DNA from: Candidatus Litorirhabdus singularis
GTDB lineage: Bacteria > Pseudomonadota > Gammaproteobacteria > Pseudomonadales > Halieaceae
Assembly: GCF_026262625.1 (NCBI RefSeq)
Contig: NZ_SHNN01000003.1
Span: 372,001 to 436,000, forward strand
Length of the DNA: 64,000 bases
Reading direction: 5' to 3'
The notes below the pieces were generated by a model. The model searched no databases, was not told where the DNA came from, and saw nothing but the letters and a program-made list of their open reading frames with translations. Shown piece after piece: positions 1 to 11,462 of this stretch (positions are counted from its first letter, which is position 1; each line of letters opens with the position of its first letter). The position numbers were made by a program, and so were the translations under genes.

Positions 1-2293
1 CCGACTTTTCTATTTTGCGCATATCAGCGCCAAGGGCTGCAGACTTCGCATCATAGGCGGCGGTCACAGCTTCCAGTATCTGCTTGCGCAAATTCTCCTC
101 ATGCAGATTATCATCACCATCCAGCCATTCTTGCACCGGTAACTGAACGGCAAACTCGGTCTCCAGCTGTTTCTCCAGGCCACTGACATCCCACTGCTCT
201 TCTACACTCATGGGCGGAATAAAGTCGCTTACGACCTCACTAACCACATCCTCACGAATCGCTATGATGGTGTCCGATATGTCGTCTTCAGTGAGCAGAT
301 CATTACGCTGCTGGTAAATCACCTGACGCTGATCGTTGGCAACATCATCGTATTCCAGCAACTGCTTACGAATATCGAAGTTACGTCCTTCGACTTTCCG
401 CTGCGCCTTCTCAATGGCGTTAGATACCATCCGGTGCTCTATCGCCTCACCCTTCTCCATGCCCAGCGCCTGCATGAAATTTTTCACGCGGTCGGAGGCA
501 AATATGCGCATCAGATTGTCTTCCAGAGACAGATAGAAACGTGATCCACCGGGATCACCCTGACGACCGGCACGACCCCGTAGCTGGTTATCAATACGCC
601 GGGATTCGTGGCGCTCGGTACCCAAAATATGCAGACCACCGGCCTCTAACACTTCTTTGTTGCGTGCCTGCCATGCCTGTTCTACCCGCTGCTTGTCGGC
701 ATCTGAAGGGTCTTCCAGCTGTTCTATTTCAGATTTTAGATTACCGCCCAACACAATATCCGTGCCTCGACCCGCCATATTTGTAGCGATCGTCACCGTA
801 CCTGGCACACCGGCCTGAGCAATAATATCGGCTTCACGTTCGTGCTGTTTGGCATTCAGAACCTGATGTTCAATGCCGGCAGTTTTAAAGCGCCGAGACA
901 TTTCTTCAGAGGTCTCAATAGACGCAGTACCGACCAGTACCGGTGCGTTCTTCTCGATGCACGCTCGCACATCCTCTACGATAGCGTCGTACTTTTCATC
1001 ACGGGTCAGGTAGACCAGATCATTGAGATCATCACGGGCCATCGGCTTATTGGTGGGCACCACGATAACCTGCAGGCCATATATCTGACGAAATTCAAAA
1101 GCTTCTGTGTCAGCGGTTCCAGTCATACCCGACAACTTGTCGTAGATCCGGAAATAATTCTGAAATGTGGTCGAAGCCAGAGTCTGGCTCTCATTTTGAA
1201 TCCTGACTCCTTCCTTGGCTTCTATCGCCTGATGCAAGCCCTCAGACAAACGCCGACCGGGCATGGTACGACCGGTATGCTCATCAATCAGCACAACCTG
1301 ATCTTCCTGCACAATATATTCAACATCGCGCTGAAACAGGATATGCGCGCGTAACGCTGAATGTACGTGATGCAGCAGGTTCAGATTACTGGCTGAGTAG
1401 AGGCTATCACCCGCTTCCAGCAGCCCATTCTTGGTCAGCAATTCCTCGACCAACTGGTGACCCTCTTCATTCAGTTCTACCTGTCGCTGTTTCTCATCGA
1501 CGGTAAAGTGTCCTTCCTGCCCGGTCTCACCCTCTTCTGCGGGTATCTCCTGTTTAAGCGAAGGGATGAACTTATTAATAGCGCGATACATCTCGGAGCT
1601 ATCTTCAGCGGCACCGGAAATGATCAACGGCGTACGCGCTTCGTCGATCAGGATAGAGTCAACCTCATCAACGATGGCAAATGACAGCTTGCCCTGAATA
1701 CGGTCTTCCAGTGCAAACGCCATGTTGTCGCGCAGGTAATCAAAACCAAACTCATTGTTGGTGCCGTAAACAATGTCGGAGCTATAGGCCTCACGCTTCT
1801 GGTCTGGATTCTGCCCGGACAAAATAACTCCCACTGACAGTCCCAAATACTCATAAAGAGGCGCCATCCAGTTAGCATCTCGATGCGCAAGATAGTCGTT
1901 TACCGTCACCAGATGCACACTGTTGCCCGGCAGCGCGTTGAGGTAAGCCGGCAAAGTAGCCACGAGGGTTTTACCCTCACCGGTACGCATCTCGGCGATA
2001 TTACCTTCGTTCAACGCCATACCACCGAGCATTTGAACATCAAAATGACGTAGACCCAAACTACGCTCGCCCGCTTCGCGGACGACCGCGAACGCCTCAG
2101 GAAGAATAGCATCGAGCGTTTCACCGGCGGCCAGTCGCTCACGAAACTCAGCGGTTTTGCCACGCAATTCCTGCTCTGACAATGCGGCGATAGCCTCAGC
2201 GAAGGAATTAATTTTTTTGACGACCTTGCCCATACGCTTGAGCTGCCGGTCGTTTTTACTGCCGATTACGGTCTTTAGAATATTTGCAATCAT
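1..2293 (-). CDS. secA: Protein translocase ATPase SecA (3' end beyond window)
   Basis: SecA is the ATPase motor that pushes unfolded precursor proteins through the SecYEG channel. The gene reads leftward from an ATG at 2293 (N-terminus [11 protein letters not shown]) and stays open for 764 codons until the window edge, so roughly the last 140 residues (SecA-C linker and zinc region) are not visible. The Walker A segment MRTGEGKT lies at residues 102-109, with the lysine at 108 as in E. coli SecA, and the DEAD-type box [15 protein letters not shown] follows near residue 209. The last visible residues (ADMRKIEKS) match the helical scaffold of the family. It follows the M23 peptidase gene with an 89-base gap on the same strand. 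Identity is certain; only the 3' end is missing. Confidence 0.98.
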   Translation of the reverse strand, partial: MIANILKTVIGSKNDRQLKRMGKVVKKINSFAEAIAALSEQELRGKTAEFRERLAAGETLDAILPEAFAVVREAGERSLGLRHFDVQMLGGMALNEGNIAEMRTGEGKTLVATLPAYLNALPGNSVHLVTVNDYLAHRDANWMAPLYEYLGLSVGVILSGQNPDQKREAYSSDIVYGTNNEFGFDYLRDNMAFALEDRIQGKLSFAIVDEVDSILIDEARTPLIISGAAEDSSEMYRAINKFIPSLKQEIPAEEGETGQEGHFTVDEKQRQVELNEEGHQLVEELLTKNGLLEAGDSLYSASNLNLLHHVHSALRAHILFQRDVEYIVQEDQVVLIDEHTGRTMPGRRLSEGLHQAIEAKEGVRIQNESQTLASTTFQNYFRIYDKLSGMTGTADTEAFEFRQIYGLQVIVVPTNKPMARDDLNDLVYLTRDEKYDAIVEDVRACIEKNAPVLVGTASIETSEEMSRRFKTAGIEHQVLNAKQHEREADIIAQAGVPGTVTIATNMAGRGTDIVLGGNLKSEIEQLEDPSDADKQRVEQAWQARNKEVLEAGGLHILGTERHESRRIDNQLRGRAGRQGDPGGSRFYLSLEDNLMRIFASDRVKNFMQALGMEKGEAIEHRMVSNAIEKAQRKVEGRNFDIRKQLLEYDDVANDQRQVIYQQRNDLLTEDDISDTIIAIREDVVSEVVSDFIPPMSVEEQWDVSGLEKQLETEFAVQLPVQEWLDGDDNLHEENLRKQILEAVTAAYDAKSAALGADMRKIEKS

Positions 2294-2382
2294 TGTGCTT
2301 TGAATACCAGAAAGTAAAACAGGAAAAGCCCGGTGCGACACTATTCGATCGCCCGGGCATTGTAACGTGAATTAGGGGAATG

Positions 2383-3312
2383 TCAGCGTCGGCTGCGGTG
2401 GATATAACTAGCCGGATCGACTGGACGACCGTGCTTATACACTTCGTAATGTACGTGGGGGCCAGTAGAACGACCGCTGCTGCCCATCGCGGCAATAACC
2501 TCGCCCTTCTTGACCAGATCGCCCACCTCAACCAGATTAGTCTTGTTGTGTGCATAGCGCGTCGAGTAGCCGGAGCCATGATTGACCTCGACCATGTCAC
2601 CATAGCCGCTGCGCTCGCCTGACCAAGTTACAACTCCGGCAGCCACAACGACAATATCAGAGCCATCTTTACCGGCAAAATCGACGCCGCCATGCCAGGC
2701 ATTGCGGCCAGTAAACGGATCGGTACGACTGCCAAAGGCTGATGACATCCAGCCTTTCTTAATAGGCCGGCCAGACAAATAGATATCGTCGGCAAACTGG
2801 CGGTTAAGCAACAGCGACTGTAAAATCTCCAATTGCTGCTCACGGTCGAGCACGCGTTGCTCCAGGGCCTTCAGTTCAGTCCCCAGGTCATAGCGCAGCG
2901 CTGTACCTTCATCATTTCGTAATAAAGGCCCACCCAGAGCAGGTTTGGACCCAAAATCAAATTCGCCTTGCTCAAGACCCGCCAGATCAGTCAGGCGCTG
3001 GCCCAGTGCATCCAAGCGCACCAAACTCGCTTCCAATTCAGCGGCTGAACGAGTCAGTGCCTGCAGCTTACGCTGACTGGCTGCGCGCAAATCTGCTACT
3101 GCCTCGCTCTGTTGTTCAAGCTCATCCTGCATAGCGCCAAGGTTGATATCGCGCTGCATAGAGGTGGGCGCCAACTGCGCCACAAAGTAGCCGAGGCCAA
3201 GCATACTCAAGGGTACGCCTAGAAAACACAGGGACAACACAGCACGCGTCTTCCGACCCAATTCGAGGAACCGGGCGCCGCTGTGTTCATTGTTGATGAG
3301 AATAACTTTCAT
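2383..3312 (-). CDS. M23-family murein endopeptidase, inner-membrane anchored
   Basis: Predicted zinc endopeptidase of the M23 (LytM) family, 309 residues, that cuts peptidoglycan cross-links or regulates such cutting. A short cytoplasmic N-terminus is followed by one membrane helix (about residues 24-45), a coiled-coil-like stretch (about 55-165) and a C-terminal M23 domain. The zinc ligands appear complete: His207 and Asp211 in HGGVDF, and the GPHVHYEV segment with His288. It sits between ftsZ and secA, where a related M23 gene is also found in Pseudomonas. The ATG at 3312 has only a weak ribosome site. The exact cleavage specificity cannot be read from sequence. Confidence 0.9.
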   Translation of the reverse strand: MKVILINNEHSGARFLELGRKTRAVLSLCFLGVPLSMLGLGYFVAQLAPTSMQRDINLGAMQDELEQQSEAVADLRAASQRKLQALTRSAAELEASLVRLDALGQRLTDLAGLEQGEFDFGSKPALGGPLLRNDEGTALRYDLGTELKALEQRVLDREQQLEILQSLLLNRQFADDIYLSGRPIKKGWMSSAFGSRTDPFTGRNAWHGGVDFAGKDGSDIVVVAAGVVTWSGERSGYGDMVEVNHGSGYSTRYAHNKTNLVEVGDLVKKGEVIAAMGSSGRSTGPHVHYEVYKHGRPVDPASYIHRSRR

Positions 3313-3549
3313 GAATGCGAATAGCTGTTTCCCAGAAAGGAGGCACTATCGCATATCTGTTGACCAATTGCCATTTCGTCGACTGAACCCAGGTCGCAAA
3401 ATAGGAACCGCTGGTAAATTCGCAAAAAAAACCAATAAATGGCCACAATGGAAGCGAACTACCGGGAAAAGGGAAATAAACCCGGCTCGCCTCCACTGCT
3501 TGCCTGCGTCGTCGTCACGGGGTCAACCAGCGCGACGGCGCACTGTCAC
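3313..3549. other. Intergenic gap between ftsZ and the M23 gene; lpxC and dciA absent
   Basis: This 237-base gap holds no credible gene. In many gammaproteobacteria lpxC, and often a DUF721 (dciA) gene, lie here. On the minus strand there is a weak stem (CCGGG and CCCGG arms separated by 14 bases) and, further on, a run of eight T residues near 3423-3430. These could end the dcw transcript, but they do not form one convincing terminator. Confidence 0.6.
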
Positions 3550-4725
3550 CTAGTCCGCCTGACGACGCAGAAACGCAGGAATATCGAAGTAATCCTCCGA
3601 TCCAACTGCCTTATCCATCGCCGCCTGAGGTTCTTCCCGTGCCGCGCGGCTATCCTTGCGGTGTGTCACAGGCCGATCCAGCTCACGATAATCCGGCTCT
3701 GCCTCGGGCTTATTAGCGACTGCAGGCTTGACTACAGGCTCAACGACCTGCAACTGACGGGGCATTGCCTCACCACCGAGTCCAGTGGCAACCACAGTTA
3801 CCTTCAAGTCTTCTTTCATCGACGGATCTATCACCGTGCCAACCACTACCGTGGCATTTTCCGAGGCAAACTCCTCAATGGTATCGCCAACCTCAGAAAA
3901 CTCGCCCAGGGACAAGTCCAGTCCAGCCGTAATGTTGACCAGAATGCCACGTGCACCTTCGAGATTGATATCTTCCAGCAGCGGACTGCGAATAGCCGCC
4001 TCAGCCGCTTCGCGGGCGCGATTGTCACCACGCCCAGTACCGGTACCCATCATGGCCATACCCATTTCCGACATCACAGTGCGCACGTCAGCAAAGTCGA
4101 CGTTGATCATTCCAGGACGAATAATCAGGTCAGCAATACCCTGTACCGCGCCCAACAGAACATCATTCGCCGCCTTGAAAGCATCAATCAGGCTAGTACC
4201 TTTACCCAGCACGTCCAACAGCTTTTCGTTGGGAATAGTAATCAAGGAATCAACATGTTGCTGCAGCTCTTTCATGCCCTCGGTAGCGATCAGAGTGCGC
4301 TTCTTGCCCTCGAACGGAAACGGCTTGGTAACCACAGCGACAGTCAGTATGCCCAGTTCACGGGCTACCTCTGCAACTACCGGCGCGCCACCAGTACCGG
4401 TACCACCGCCCATGCCAGCAGTGATGAAGACCATATCCGCGCCAGCCAATGCAGCTGCAATACGCTCACGATCCTCCATAGCGGCAGCCCGACCAACATC
4501 CGGGTTCGCACCTGCCCCCAGACCCTTGGTGATGTTGCCACCCATCTGCAGCACTGTCTTGGACTCTACATCCGCCAGTGCCTGCGCATCTGTATTGGCG
4601 CAAATAAACTCTACACCGTCGACCGCGTTGGCGATCATATGTTTGACGGCGTTGCCACCACCGCCGCCGACCCCAACGACTTTTATGACTGCTGTTTCTG
4701 GTACGTTATCTACTAGTTCAAACAT
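3550..4725 (-). CDS. ftsZ: Cell division GTPase FtsZ
   Basis: FtsZ is the tubulin-like GTPase that forms the cytokinetic ring at midcell. The 391-residue product has the glycine-rich N-terminal nucleotide loop ([10 protein letters not shown], residues 18-27), the tubulin signature GGGTGTGG (about 106-113), the T7 loop with NVDFAD, a variable linker rich in E, P and R, and the conserved C-terminal tail [14 protein letters not shown] that binds FtsA and ZipA. The ATG at 4725 is preceded by GGGAG with 7-base spacing. It is the last cell-division gene of the cluster, 71 bases after ftsA. Length and motifs are normal for the family. Confidence 0.99.
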   Translation of the reverse strand: MFELVDNVPETAVIKVVGVGGGGGNAVKHMIANAVDGVEFICANTDAQALADVESKTVLQMGGNITKGLGAGANPDVGRAAAMEDRERIAAALAGADMVFITAGMGGGTGTGGAPVVAEVARELGILTVAVVTKPFPFEGKKRTLIATEGMKELQQHVDSLITIPNEKLLDVLGKGTSLIDAFKAANDVLLGAVQGIADLIIRPGMINVDFADVRTVMSEMGMAMMGTGTGRGDNRAREAAEAAIRSPLLEDINLEGARGILVNITAGLDLSLGEFSEVGDTIEEFASENATVVVGTVIDPSMKEDLKVTVVATGLGGEAMPRQLQVVEPVVKPAVANKPEAEPDYRELDRPVTHRKDSRAAREEPQAAMDKAVGSEDYFDIPAFLRRQAD

Positions 4726-4796
4726 GGTCTTACTCCCTTTTTTATAAACTGCCGGACCAAAGCCCGACGCCCAAGCTATTGCTAAAAATTGTCTTA

Positions 4797-6035
4797 CTAA
4801 AAATTATCCTGAAACCAGCCGCGCAAGCGCTGCCATGGACCCGGCGCTGCGGCACTGCGTCCCGAGCCCGGCACCACCCCGTCCTCCTGTGCCTTAAAGC
4901 CGTATTGCAACAAGCCAACACCGGTTGAATATATTGGGTTCCTGACGATATCGGTGAGACCGGCGATCGCCTGCGGAAAACCTACTCGCACTGGCATATG
5001 AAAGATTTCTTCGGCCAGTTCCACCACGCCTTCCATCTTCGAGGTACCACCGGTCAATACGATGCCGGCGGGAATCAAGTCCTCAAAACCGCTACGCCGC
5101 AGCTCCGCTTGCACCAAAGTGAACAGCTCGTCATAGCGCGGCTCCACCACCTCCGCCAGAGCCTGACGCGACAGATCCCGCGGCAGACGATCGCCGACGC
5201 TAGGCACCTTGATAGTTTCATCAGCACCTGCCAATTGCGTCAACGCGCAGGCGTACTTAATCTTGATTTCCTCCGCATGCTGAGTAGGCGTGCGCAGAGC
5301 CATGGCGATATCGTTGGTGACCTGGTCGCCAGCAATCGGAATGACGCCGGTATGGCGAATGGAACCCTCAGTAAAAATCGCTATATCGGTAGTACCACCG
5401 CCGATATCTACCAGACAAACACCCAATTCTTTTTCGTCGTCGGTCAGCACCGAGTAGCTGGAAGCCAGCTGCTCAAGGATGATGTCCTCTACTTCCAGAC
5501 CACAGCGACGGATACACTTTTCTATATTCTGTGAAGCATTGGTGGCGCAGGTCACCAGATGCACCTTGGCCTCCAGGCGCACCCCGGACATGCCCAGTGG
5601 CTCCTTGATGCCTTCTTGACTATCGATCACGTATTCCTGTGGAAGAATGTGCAGTACGCGCTGATCAGCGGGTATAGCAACTGCCTGCGCCGCGTCTATG
5701 ACTCTTTCTAGATCATGGCTAAATACTTCGCGATCCCGAATAGCGACGATGCCATGAGAATTGAGACTGCGAATATGACTACCGGCAATCCCAACATACA
5801 CAGAATGGATCTGGCAGCCCGCCATCAGCTCCGCCTCTTCCACAGCACGCTGTATTGACGCGACGGTAGACTCAATATTGATCACCACGCCCTTCTTCAT
5901 TCCCTTACTGGGATGAGAGCCGATGCCGACTATCTCAATCACACCACCGCTACTGACCTCACCCACGATCGCCACGACCTTGGAGGTACCAATATCGAGA
6001 CCAACGATCATGCGTTTATCCTGCACACCGCCCAT
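4797..6035 (-). CDS. ftsA: Cell division protein FtsA
   Basis: FtsA is the actin-like ATPase that tethers FtsZ filaments to the inner membrane and recruits later division proteins. The 412-residue product carries the phosphate-1 motif [14 protein letters not shown] (residues 12-25), the second phosphate motif [13 protein letters not shown] near residue 205, the adenosine motif TGGTSKMEG, and a C-terminal amphipathic tail ending LRGWFQDNF that would serve as membrane anchor. The ATG at 6035 follows AGGGGG with 8-base spacing. It lies between ftsQ and ftsZ, the standard order. Confidence 0.98.
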   Translation of the reverse strand: MGGVQDKRMIVGLDIGTSKVVAIVGEVSSGGVIEIVGIGSHPSKGMKKGVVINIESTVASIQRAVEEAELMAGCQIHSVYVGIAGSHIRSLNSHGIVAIRDREVFSHDLERVIDAAQAVAIPADQRVLHILPQEYVIDSQEGIKEPLGMSGVRLEAKVHLVTCATNASQNIEKCIRRCGLEVEDIILEQLASSYSVLTDDEKELGVCLVDIGGGTTDIAIFTEGSIRHTGVIPIAGDQVTNDIAMALRTPTQHAEEIKIKYACALTQLAGADETIKVPSVGDRLPRDLSRQALAEVVEPRYDELFTLVQAELRRSGFEDLIPAGIVLTGGTSKMEGVVELAEEIFHMPVRVGFPQAIAGLTDIVRNPIYSTGVGLLQYGFKAQEDGVVPGSGRSAAAPGPWQRLRGWFQDNF

Positions 6036-6102
6036 CAGCAGTACCCCCTTACACTATTTTTCGCTGCAAACGCAGCGCCTTGCCCCACTTTTATGACGCT
6101 AC

Positions 6103-6867
6103 TCATCCGTTCCTCCAGGCCACTGCAAAACCGCTTTCATAACGCAAATCAACTCGTGCAATGACGCCGCCATCTTGAGCCAATTGGCTCTGATAAAAAC
6201 TCACATAGCGCAGCAATTTGTCCTCAATACGGTCACTACCCAACACCAGTGTGGTGTCATCACTGAGCCGCGCCGACAAACCGCCCCGACGGTTCATGAC
6301 CAACTCTCTAACCTCCAGACCCAGCGGCTGCAGCTGCCCATGCATAAACATGTACATCCGCATCAGCGCCAACTGGCTGCCTTCCGGGCCTGACAAAAGC
6401 GGTAGCTCGGGCAGCTGCGGCACTTTTTCTGGCGCAAACACCTCACCTTCATGATTAACAAATGCCAGATCACCCCAGCGCGCTATGGGCAGTTGCTCAG
6501 TAACCACAATTTCAATCTGGTTAGGCCAATGCCGCTTGACCACAACCTGATGCACCCAGGGCAATTGCTCCAGCGGCAGCCGAATCGCATCAAGATCGGC
6601 GCCCAAAAAGCCGCCGACAAGAGTCGCTGTCACCATATTTTGAATCTGCTCACGCGACACCTGCTGCAAACCGCCACTGACTGCCACGCGCTCAATCGGC
6701 ATCTGCTGCAAATGACGGGCACCGGCCATCACTAGTGCAACCACCAGAAGACCCAAACAAGTCGCCAGCAACCGGCGCAACCAAGTCGCTGCGCTATGCA
6801 TAGTTCCCGCTGGCAGCGCCGCTTTAGTCGCCTTGCGAGTTGCACCCTGAGTCGCCTTTTTAGCCAC
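6103..6867 (-). CDS. ftsQ: Cell division protein FtsQ (GTG start)
   Basis: FtsQ is a bitopic inner-membrane protein that links early and late divisome proteins through its FtsQBL complex. The start is placed at a GTG at 6867, four bases after the ddl stop, because GGAGGT lies exactly 7 bases before it. A longer in-frame reading from 6957 would overlap ddl by 86 bases and has no such site. The resulting 254-residue protein has a basic Lys/Arg-rich cytoplasmic tail (residues 1-32), one membrane helix (about 33-51), a POTRA domain (about 56-125, beginning IERVAVSGG) and the periplasmic beta domain. Position between ddl and ftsA is canonical. Confidence 0.95.
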   Translation of the reverse strand: MAKKATQGATRKATKAALPAGTMHSAATWLRRLLATCLGLLVVALVMAGARHLQQMPIERVAVSGGLQQVSREQIQNMVTATLVGGFLGADLDAIRLPLEQLPWVHQVVVKRHWPNQIEIVVTEQLPIARWGDLAFVNHEGEVFAPEKVPQLPELPLLSGPEGSQLALMRMYMFMHGQLQPLGLEVRELVMNRRGGLSARLSDDTTLVLGSDRIEDKLLRYVSFYQSQLAQDGGVIARVDLRYESGFAVAWRNG

Positions 6868-6871
6868 TATC

Positions 6872-7792
6872 TCAACCTCCGCCCATTCCCAACAGAGCGA
6901 TACGCCCCACCAGTTCTTCGAGGTTGATATCCAAAGCCTGCGCCGCCATGGGTACAAGGCTATGACTAGTCATACCCGGCACCGTATTCACTTCCAGAAC
7001 CCAGAGCTCACCCTCGACATCACGCATAAAGTCCACCCGACCCCAACCTTTGCAGCCCAGCGAAGTAAAGGCTTCCAGCGCCAAAGCCGACATCTCTGCC
7101 TCCTCTTTTGCACTCAGACCGCAGGGGCAAAGGTAACGGGTAGCATCGCTGAAATACTTGGCCTGGTAGTCATAGAATTCGTTGTCGGTCTCCAGCTTGA
7201 TTGCCGGCAGCGCACGCTGGTCCAGAATCGCAACGGTAAATTCTTCACCTTCGATGAAGCGCTCTGCAATCACAGCATCACCGTATTGCGCAGCCTCCTG
7301 CCAGGCTGCAGACAGTGCCTCAGCATCCGCTGCCCTGGCCATACCAATACTGGAACCTCCATTGGCTGGCTTCACAAACGTACTGCCCAGTCGGTCAATG
7401 ATCGCCTGCCAGTCGCTGTCCGCCGTAAGCTCAGCAAAGTCGGCTGTAGCAATTCCCAGACCCTGCCACAAGCGCTTGCTCATCAACTTGTCCATCGCCA
7501 ACGCCGAGCCCAGCACACCGGAACCGGTATAAGGAACACCCAGAGTTTCCAGCGCACCCTGTACCACGCCATCTTCACCGCCGGCGCCATGCAAACAATT
7601 GAACGCCAGCTCACACCCTTTGAGTTGCTGCCACCAAAGCGAATCCGCTGTGTCTACGCGGAGGGTAACTACCCCCAAAGCTTCCAGCGCTGCCAGTACA
7701 GTGGTACCGCTCATCAGCGAGATCTCCCGCTCTGGAGAACTTCCGCCCATCAACACAGCGATCTTGCGTCCACTCAGGCGCTCGAGGTTCAT
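6872..7792 (-). CDS. ddl: D-alanine--D-alanine ligase
   Basis: Cytoplasmic ATP-grasp ligase that joins two D-alanines to make the dipeptide added by MurF. The 306-residue product shows the N-terminal loop [17 protein letters not shown] (about residues 13-29), the lysine-bearing [13 protein letters not shown] segment, and the metal-binding [17 protein letters not shown] near the C-terminus. Length is typical for the DdlB type. Its ATG overlaps the murC stop codon by four bases (ATGA), which indicates coupled translation. Confidence 0.98.
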   Translation of the reverse strand: MNLERLSGRKIAVLMGGSSPEREISLMSGTTVLAALEALGVVTLRVDTADSLWWQQLKGCELAFNCLHGAGGEDGVVQGALETLGVPYTGSGVLGSALAMDKLMSKRLWQGLGIATADFAELTADSDWQAIIDRLGSTFVKPANGGSSIGMARAADAEALSAAWQEAAQYGDAVIAERFIEGEEFTVAILDQRALPAIKLETDNEFYDYQAKYFSDATRYLCPCGLSAKEEAEMSALALEAFTSLGCKGWGRVDFMRDVEGELWVLEVNTVPGMTSHSLVPMAAQALDINLEELVGRIALLGMGGG

Positions 7793-9222
7793 TGCTCTGC
7801 CCCCGTGAAATCATGCTCAAACAGGCTCTGTGCCAGCGCAGAAACGTTACCTGCACCCTGGGTCAGCACAACATCACCGTCTTGCAATAATCCAGCCAAT
7901 ACCGCTGACACCTCATCAAGATCGTCAACAAACACGGGCTCCACCATCCCGCGCTGGCGCACACTGCGGCTGAGGCTGCGTCCATCTGCTCCCGGAACAA
8001 CTTCTTCGCCCGCCGCATAGACTTCTAATAGCAACAACACATCGCAGCTACTGAGCACCGCTACAAAGTCTTCATAAAGGTCCCGGGTGCGACTGTATCG
8101 ATGCGGTTGAAAGACCAACACCAGCCGTCGCTCCGGCCACGCCTGGCGCGCAGCTTCCAGCGTCGCACGAATTTCAGTGGGGTGATGGCCGTAGTCGTCG
8201 ACCAACAGAGCTGAACCCTGCGGCAAGGGCAAATCTCCCATGACCTGAAAACGTCGACCGACTCCCTGAAAGCCCCGCAGACCGCTCGCAATAGCACTGT
8301 CCGCTACGCCTTCGTCACAGGCGACTGCTACCGCGGCTGTAGCATTAAGCACGTTGTGCAGACCGGGCATGCTCAACTCAAGGTCCAGTGTCGACTTGGA
8401 ATCCGGACGCTGCACCCTAAACCGGGTTTTCAGTGAATCCTTGACCACATCCGAAATTCGATAATCTGCATCTTCGGCAAACCCATAGGTGAGCACCTTT
8501 CGTCCCACTTCGGGCAACAAATTCGCCACATTGGGATCATCAACACAAAGCACCGCAACACCATAGAAAGGTAAATTATGTAAAAACTCGAGAAAGGTTT
8601 TTTCCAGATTAGCGAAGTCGCCGCCATAGGTTTCCATATGATCGGCTTCAATATTGGTCACTACGGAAATCATTGGCTGTAAATGTAAGAAAGATGCGTC
8701 GCTCTCATCGGCCTCTGCAATCAGGAAGCGGCTCGCGCCAAGCTGTGCGTTAGTGCCGGCACTGTTAACCAAACCGCCAATCACAAACGTGGGATCCAGC
8801 CCCGCCTCCGCAAATATGGCAGCAATCAGACTGGTGGTAGTAGTCTTGCCATGCGTACCAGCAACCGCGATACCGTGCCTGTAGCGCATCAGCTCGGCCA
8901 GCATTTCTGCCCTCGGCACAACCGGAATTCGAGCCTCGCGGGCTGCCTGCAACTCGGGGTTATCTTCTAGCACCGCGCTGGAAATCACCACGACATCGGC
9001 GCCATCAACTTGCTCGGCAAGATGACCAATAGCAATAGTGGCACCCAAACTCCGCAAGCGGTCTACCGCCGCGCCCTCACGTTCATCTGAACCGCTGACC
9101 TGATAACCCAGGTTGAGCAACACCTCAGCAATACCTGACATACCGGCGCCACCGATACCAATCATATGGATTGCATGAATACGCCGCATCTCGGGAACGC
9201 GCAGAGAGAGATCGTCAGACAC
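7789..9222 (-). CDS. murC: UDP-N-acetylmuramate--L-alanine ligase
   Basis: MurC adds L-alanine to UDP-MurNAc, the first step of stem-peptide synthesis in the cytoplasm. The 477-residue product has an N-terminal Rossmann domain with [14 protein letters not shown] (residues 22-35), the ATP-binding [10 protein letters not shown] loop (121-130), the [12 protein letters not shown] segment and a C-terminal ligase domain with [10 protein letters not shown]. The start is a GTG at 9222 with GGAGG six bases upstream, inside the 3' end of murG (8-base overlap). Confidence 0.98.
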   Translation of the reverse strand: MSDDLSLRVPEMRRIHAIHMIGIGGAGMSGIAEVLLNLGYQVSGSDEREGAAVDRLRSLGATIAIGHLAEQVDGADVVVISSAVLEDNPELQAAREARIPVVPRAEMLAELMRYRHGIAVAGTHGKTTTTSLIAAIFAEAGLDPTFVIGGLVNSAGTNAQLGASRFLIAEADESDASFLHLQPMISVVTNIEADHMETYGGDFANLEKTFLEFLHNLPFYGVAVLCVDDPNVANLLPEVGRKVLTYGFAEDADYRISDVVKDSLKTRFRVQRPDSKSTLDLELSMPGLHNVLNATAAVAVACDEGVADSAIASGLRGFQGVGRRFQVMGDLPLPQGSALLVDDYGHHPTEIRATLEAARQAWPERRLVLVFQPHRYSRTRDLYEDFVAVLSSCDVLLLLEVYAAGEEVVPGADGRSLSRSVRQRGMVEPVFVDDLDEVSAVLAGLLQDGDVVLTQGAGNVSALAQSLFEHDFTGAEQ

Positions 9223-10312
9223 GCCTCACCTCCTCACAGATATCCGCAACTCGATGTGTGGCCTCGCGGCACGCTACTGCTGCTGCCGCGGCTGCCATCG
9301 CCGCCAAGCGCTCCGGCGCGGCGGCCAACTGTTCAAGTTGTGCTGCCAACGTCGCAGCCTGCATTGCGCCCTGTTTCACCACCAGCGCTGCATCGTGATC
9401 CGCCAACCATTGCGCGTTATGCGCCTGATGATCATCAATCGCGCCAGGTAAGGGAACCAAAATGGAAGGACGACCCATGGTGGTGAGCTCAGCAATGGTG
9501 AGCGCTCCAGCACGGCACAGCACCAGGTCCGCCCACTCCAGAGCTTCGGCCATATCTTCGATAAAGGCCTCTACCCGCACGCCGTCCCGCAGCTGCGGCG
9601 GGTAGCTTTCCAGCACACTGGCGTAATGTGCGCGCCCGGTCTGATGACGTACTTCAAAATTCTCGGGACTGGTAAGACAGGCCAAAGCCTGGGGCAGCAC
9701 TTCGTTAAGTGCCAATGCACCCAGACTGCCACCGAATACCAACAAGCGCAGCGGAGACGAGCCGTCATAGCGATACTGACAGTCACGCCCTTGCTCCAAT
9801 AGCTCGGCACGTACCGGGTTGCCTACCAGGGTGGTTGCTACCGTAGCCGGAAATGCCTGCGGGTATGCCACCAGTACTCTCCGGGAAAACCGCGCCAAGA
9901 TCCGGTTTGTGGTTCCCGCTACAGAGTTTTGTTCATGCACCAGCAGCGGGCGTCGCAATAGCCAGCTGGCGATACCACCGGGCCCGGCCACATAGCCGCC
10001 CATACCCAGCACGCAAACCGGGCGCAACCGCGCCACCGTCAAAAGGGCGCGCAGCATAGAGGCCAGTAACATGAACAATCCGCCCAAGCGCGTCAGTAAA
10101 CCCTTGCCACGAAGACCCTGCACCGGCAAGAAATGTAATGAAAATCCAGCCCGAGGAACCACGTCGGCCTCAAGTCCCCGGTGAGTGCCAAGCCAGTGCA
10201 CGGCATAACCACGCTGCCGCAACTCTTCCGCGACAGCAAGCGCGGGAAATACATGACCGCCGGTACCACCGGCCATAATCAGTATGGGCGCCATGGCGGG
10301 GTTAGCGACCAT
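9215..10312 (-). CDS. murG: UDP-GlcNAc--undecaprenyl-PP-MurNAc-pentapeptide transferase
   Basis: MurG is the peripheral membrane GT-B glycosyltransferase that converts lipid I to lipid II on the inner leaflet. The 365-residue product has the first G-loop [16 protein letters not shown] (residues 13-28), a second G-loop region [14 protein letters not shown], and the donor-binding segment with [13 protein letters not shown]. The ATG at 10312 lies within the end of ftsW (11-base overlap), so the two are probably translationally coupled. Confidence 0.98.
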   Translation of the reverse strand: MVANPAMAPILIMAGGTGGHVFPALAVAEELRQRGYAVHWLGTHRGLEADVVPRAGFSLHFLPVQGLRGKGLLTRLGGLFMLLASMLRALLTVARLRPVCVLGMGGYVAGPGGIASWLLRRPLLVHEQNSVAGTTNRILARFSRRVLVAYPQAFPATVATTLVGNPVRAELLEQGRDCQYRYDGSSPLRLLVFGGSLGALALNEVLPQALACLTSPENFEVRHQTGRAHYASVLESYPPQLRDGVRVEAFIEDMAEALEWADLVLCRAGALTIAELTTMGRPSILVPLPGAIDDHQAHNAQWLADHDAALVVKQGAMQAATLAAQLEQLAAAPERLAAMAAAAAAVACREATHRVADICEEVRRV

Positions 10313-11462
10313 GTGTGACCCCCTCGCCCCGGCGGTGATGATGATCGATACGCAGCACCAGCGCCAACATGCAGCAACAAGCCATCAAACTCGAACCACC
10401 GTAGCTAATCAGCGGCAGAGTCAGACCTTTGGTCGGCAACAGGCCGGTAGCCACGCCGATATTAATAAACACCTGAGCTGACAACACCAACGCCACGCCC
10501 TGACAAACGAAAGCTCCAAAAAGGTCGCCCAGCGCGGCCACGCGGCGAGAAATCCAAAGTATGCGCAACACCAACATAAGATACAGGGACAGTATCAGCG
10601 TGGTACCGAACAGACCGGTCTCCTCAGCCCAGATCGAAAATACAAAATCAGTGTGCGCCTCGGGCAGATAGAACAACTTTTGAATACTATTGCCCAGGCC
10701 CACACCGAACCACTCACCCCGTCCAAAGGCGATCAAAGACTGCGTGAGCTGGTAGCCGCTGTCGAACTGATACTCCCAGGGATTACGATAGGCCAGTAGG
10801 CGCGCCAGGCGATAAGGCTCGCTAATTACCAGAATCACCAGAGCGAACATGCTCGCCAACGCTACGGCCATAAAGTGTCCAACTCTAACGCCAGCGAGGA
10901 ACAACATACCAAACGCAGTCCCCACCGTGACCACGGTAGCCCCGAAATCTGGCTCCGCCATCAGCAACAGCGTCATGGCGAATACCACCGCCATGGGCTT
11001 GATGAAACCACTCCACTCGCTGCGCACCTCAACTTGTCGTCGCTGCAGATAACCGGCCAAATAAATAATGAGGAACATCTTGGCGAATTCGGAAACCTGA
11101 AGTGTTAATGGACCAATGGCCAACCAGCGTTGGCTGCCGTTGGCCCCGCGCCCAATGTGTGGAACCAATACCAGCGACAACAGAATCAGACTGACAAACA
11201 ACCAGATCCAGCCCGTGTCGAACCAGAATTTAACGGGCACGCTGTAAACAACCGCAGCGCAGAACAATGCCAGCGCCACATAGATCAAGTGACGGTTACT
11301 GTAGTGCAGCGCATTACTTTCGCGCACCAGCGCATAGTCAATAGACGCCGAGGAAATTGCCACAAAGCCGGCCAGTAGCAGCAATAGTGCAATCACCACC
11401 ACGGGGCCGTCGACATCACTGGCATGACCACGAATACCATTGAGCAAAACCGCGCTACCCAT
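10302..11462 (-). CDS. ftsW: Septal peptidoglycan polymerase FtsW (SEDS family)
   Basis: FtsW is the SEDS-family glycosyltransferase that polymerises lipid II at the septum together with FtsI. The 386-residue product is strongly hydrophobic with about ten membrane helices. It carries the family signatures AEPDFGATVV, the WAEETGL segment with the key acidic residue, and the C-terminal KGLTLPLISYGGSSLM loop. The ATG at 11462 has GGAG seven bases upstream inside the 3' end of murD (8-base overlap). Confidence 0.98.
   Translation of the reverse strand: MGSAVLLNGIRGHASDVDGPVVVIALLLLLAGFVAISSASIDYALVRESNALHYSNRHLIYVALALFCAAVVYSVPVKFWFDTGWIWLFVSLILLSLVLVPHIGRGANGSQRWLAIGPLTLQVSEFAKMFLIIYLAGYLQRRQVEVRSEWSGFIKPMAVVFAMTLLLMAEPDFGATVVTVGTAFGMLFLAGVRVGHFMAVALASMFALVILVISEPYRLARLLAYRNPWEYQFDSGYQLTQSLIAFGRGEWFGVGLGNSIQKLFYLPEAHTDFVFSIWAEETGLFGTTLILSLYLMLVLRILWISRRVAALGDLFGAFVCQGVALVLSAQVFINIGVATGLLPTKGLTLPLISYGGSSLMACCCMLALVLRIDHHHRRGEGVTHGR

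Noticed and set aside
3287-3496. 69-codon minus-strand frame upstream of the M23 gene
   Set aside because: Overlaps the M23 start in another frame, with no conserved features or ribosome site; it is not a remnant of lpxC or dciA as far as can be seen.
3439-4716. Long open frame (425 codons) on the plus strand opposite ftsZ
   Set aside because: It lies wholly antisense to ftsZ, has no family features and no ribosome site; it is open only because of the codon bias of ftsZ.
6868-6957. Extended N-terminus of FtsQ from 6957
   Set aside because: It overlaps ddl by 86 bases and has no ribosome site, whereas the GTG at 6867 has GGAGGT at 7 bases.
6962-8020. 352-codon plus-strand frame opposite ddl and murC
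   Set aside because: Antisense shadow of two certain genes, with low-complexity composition and no motif.
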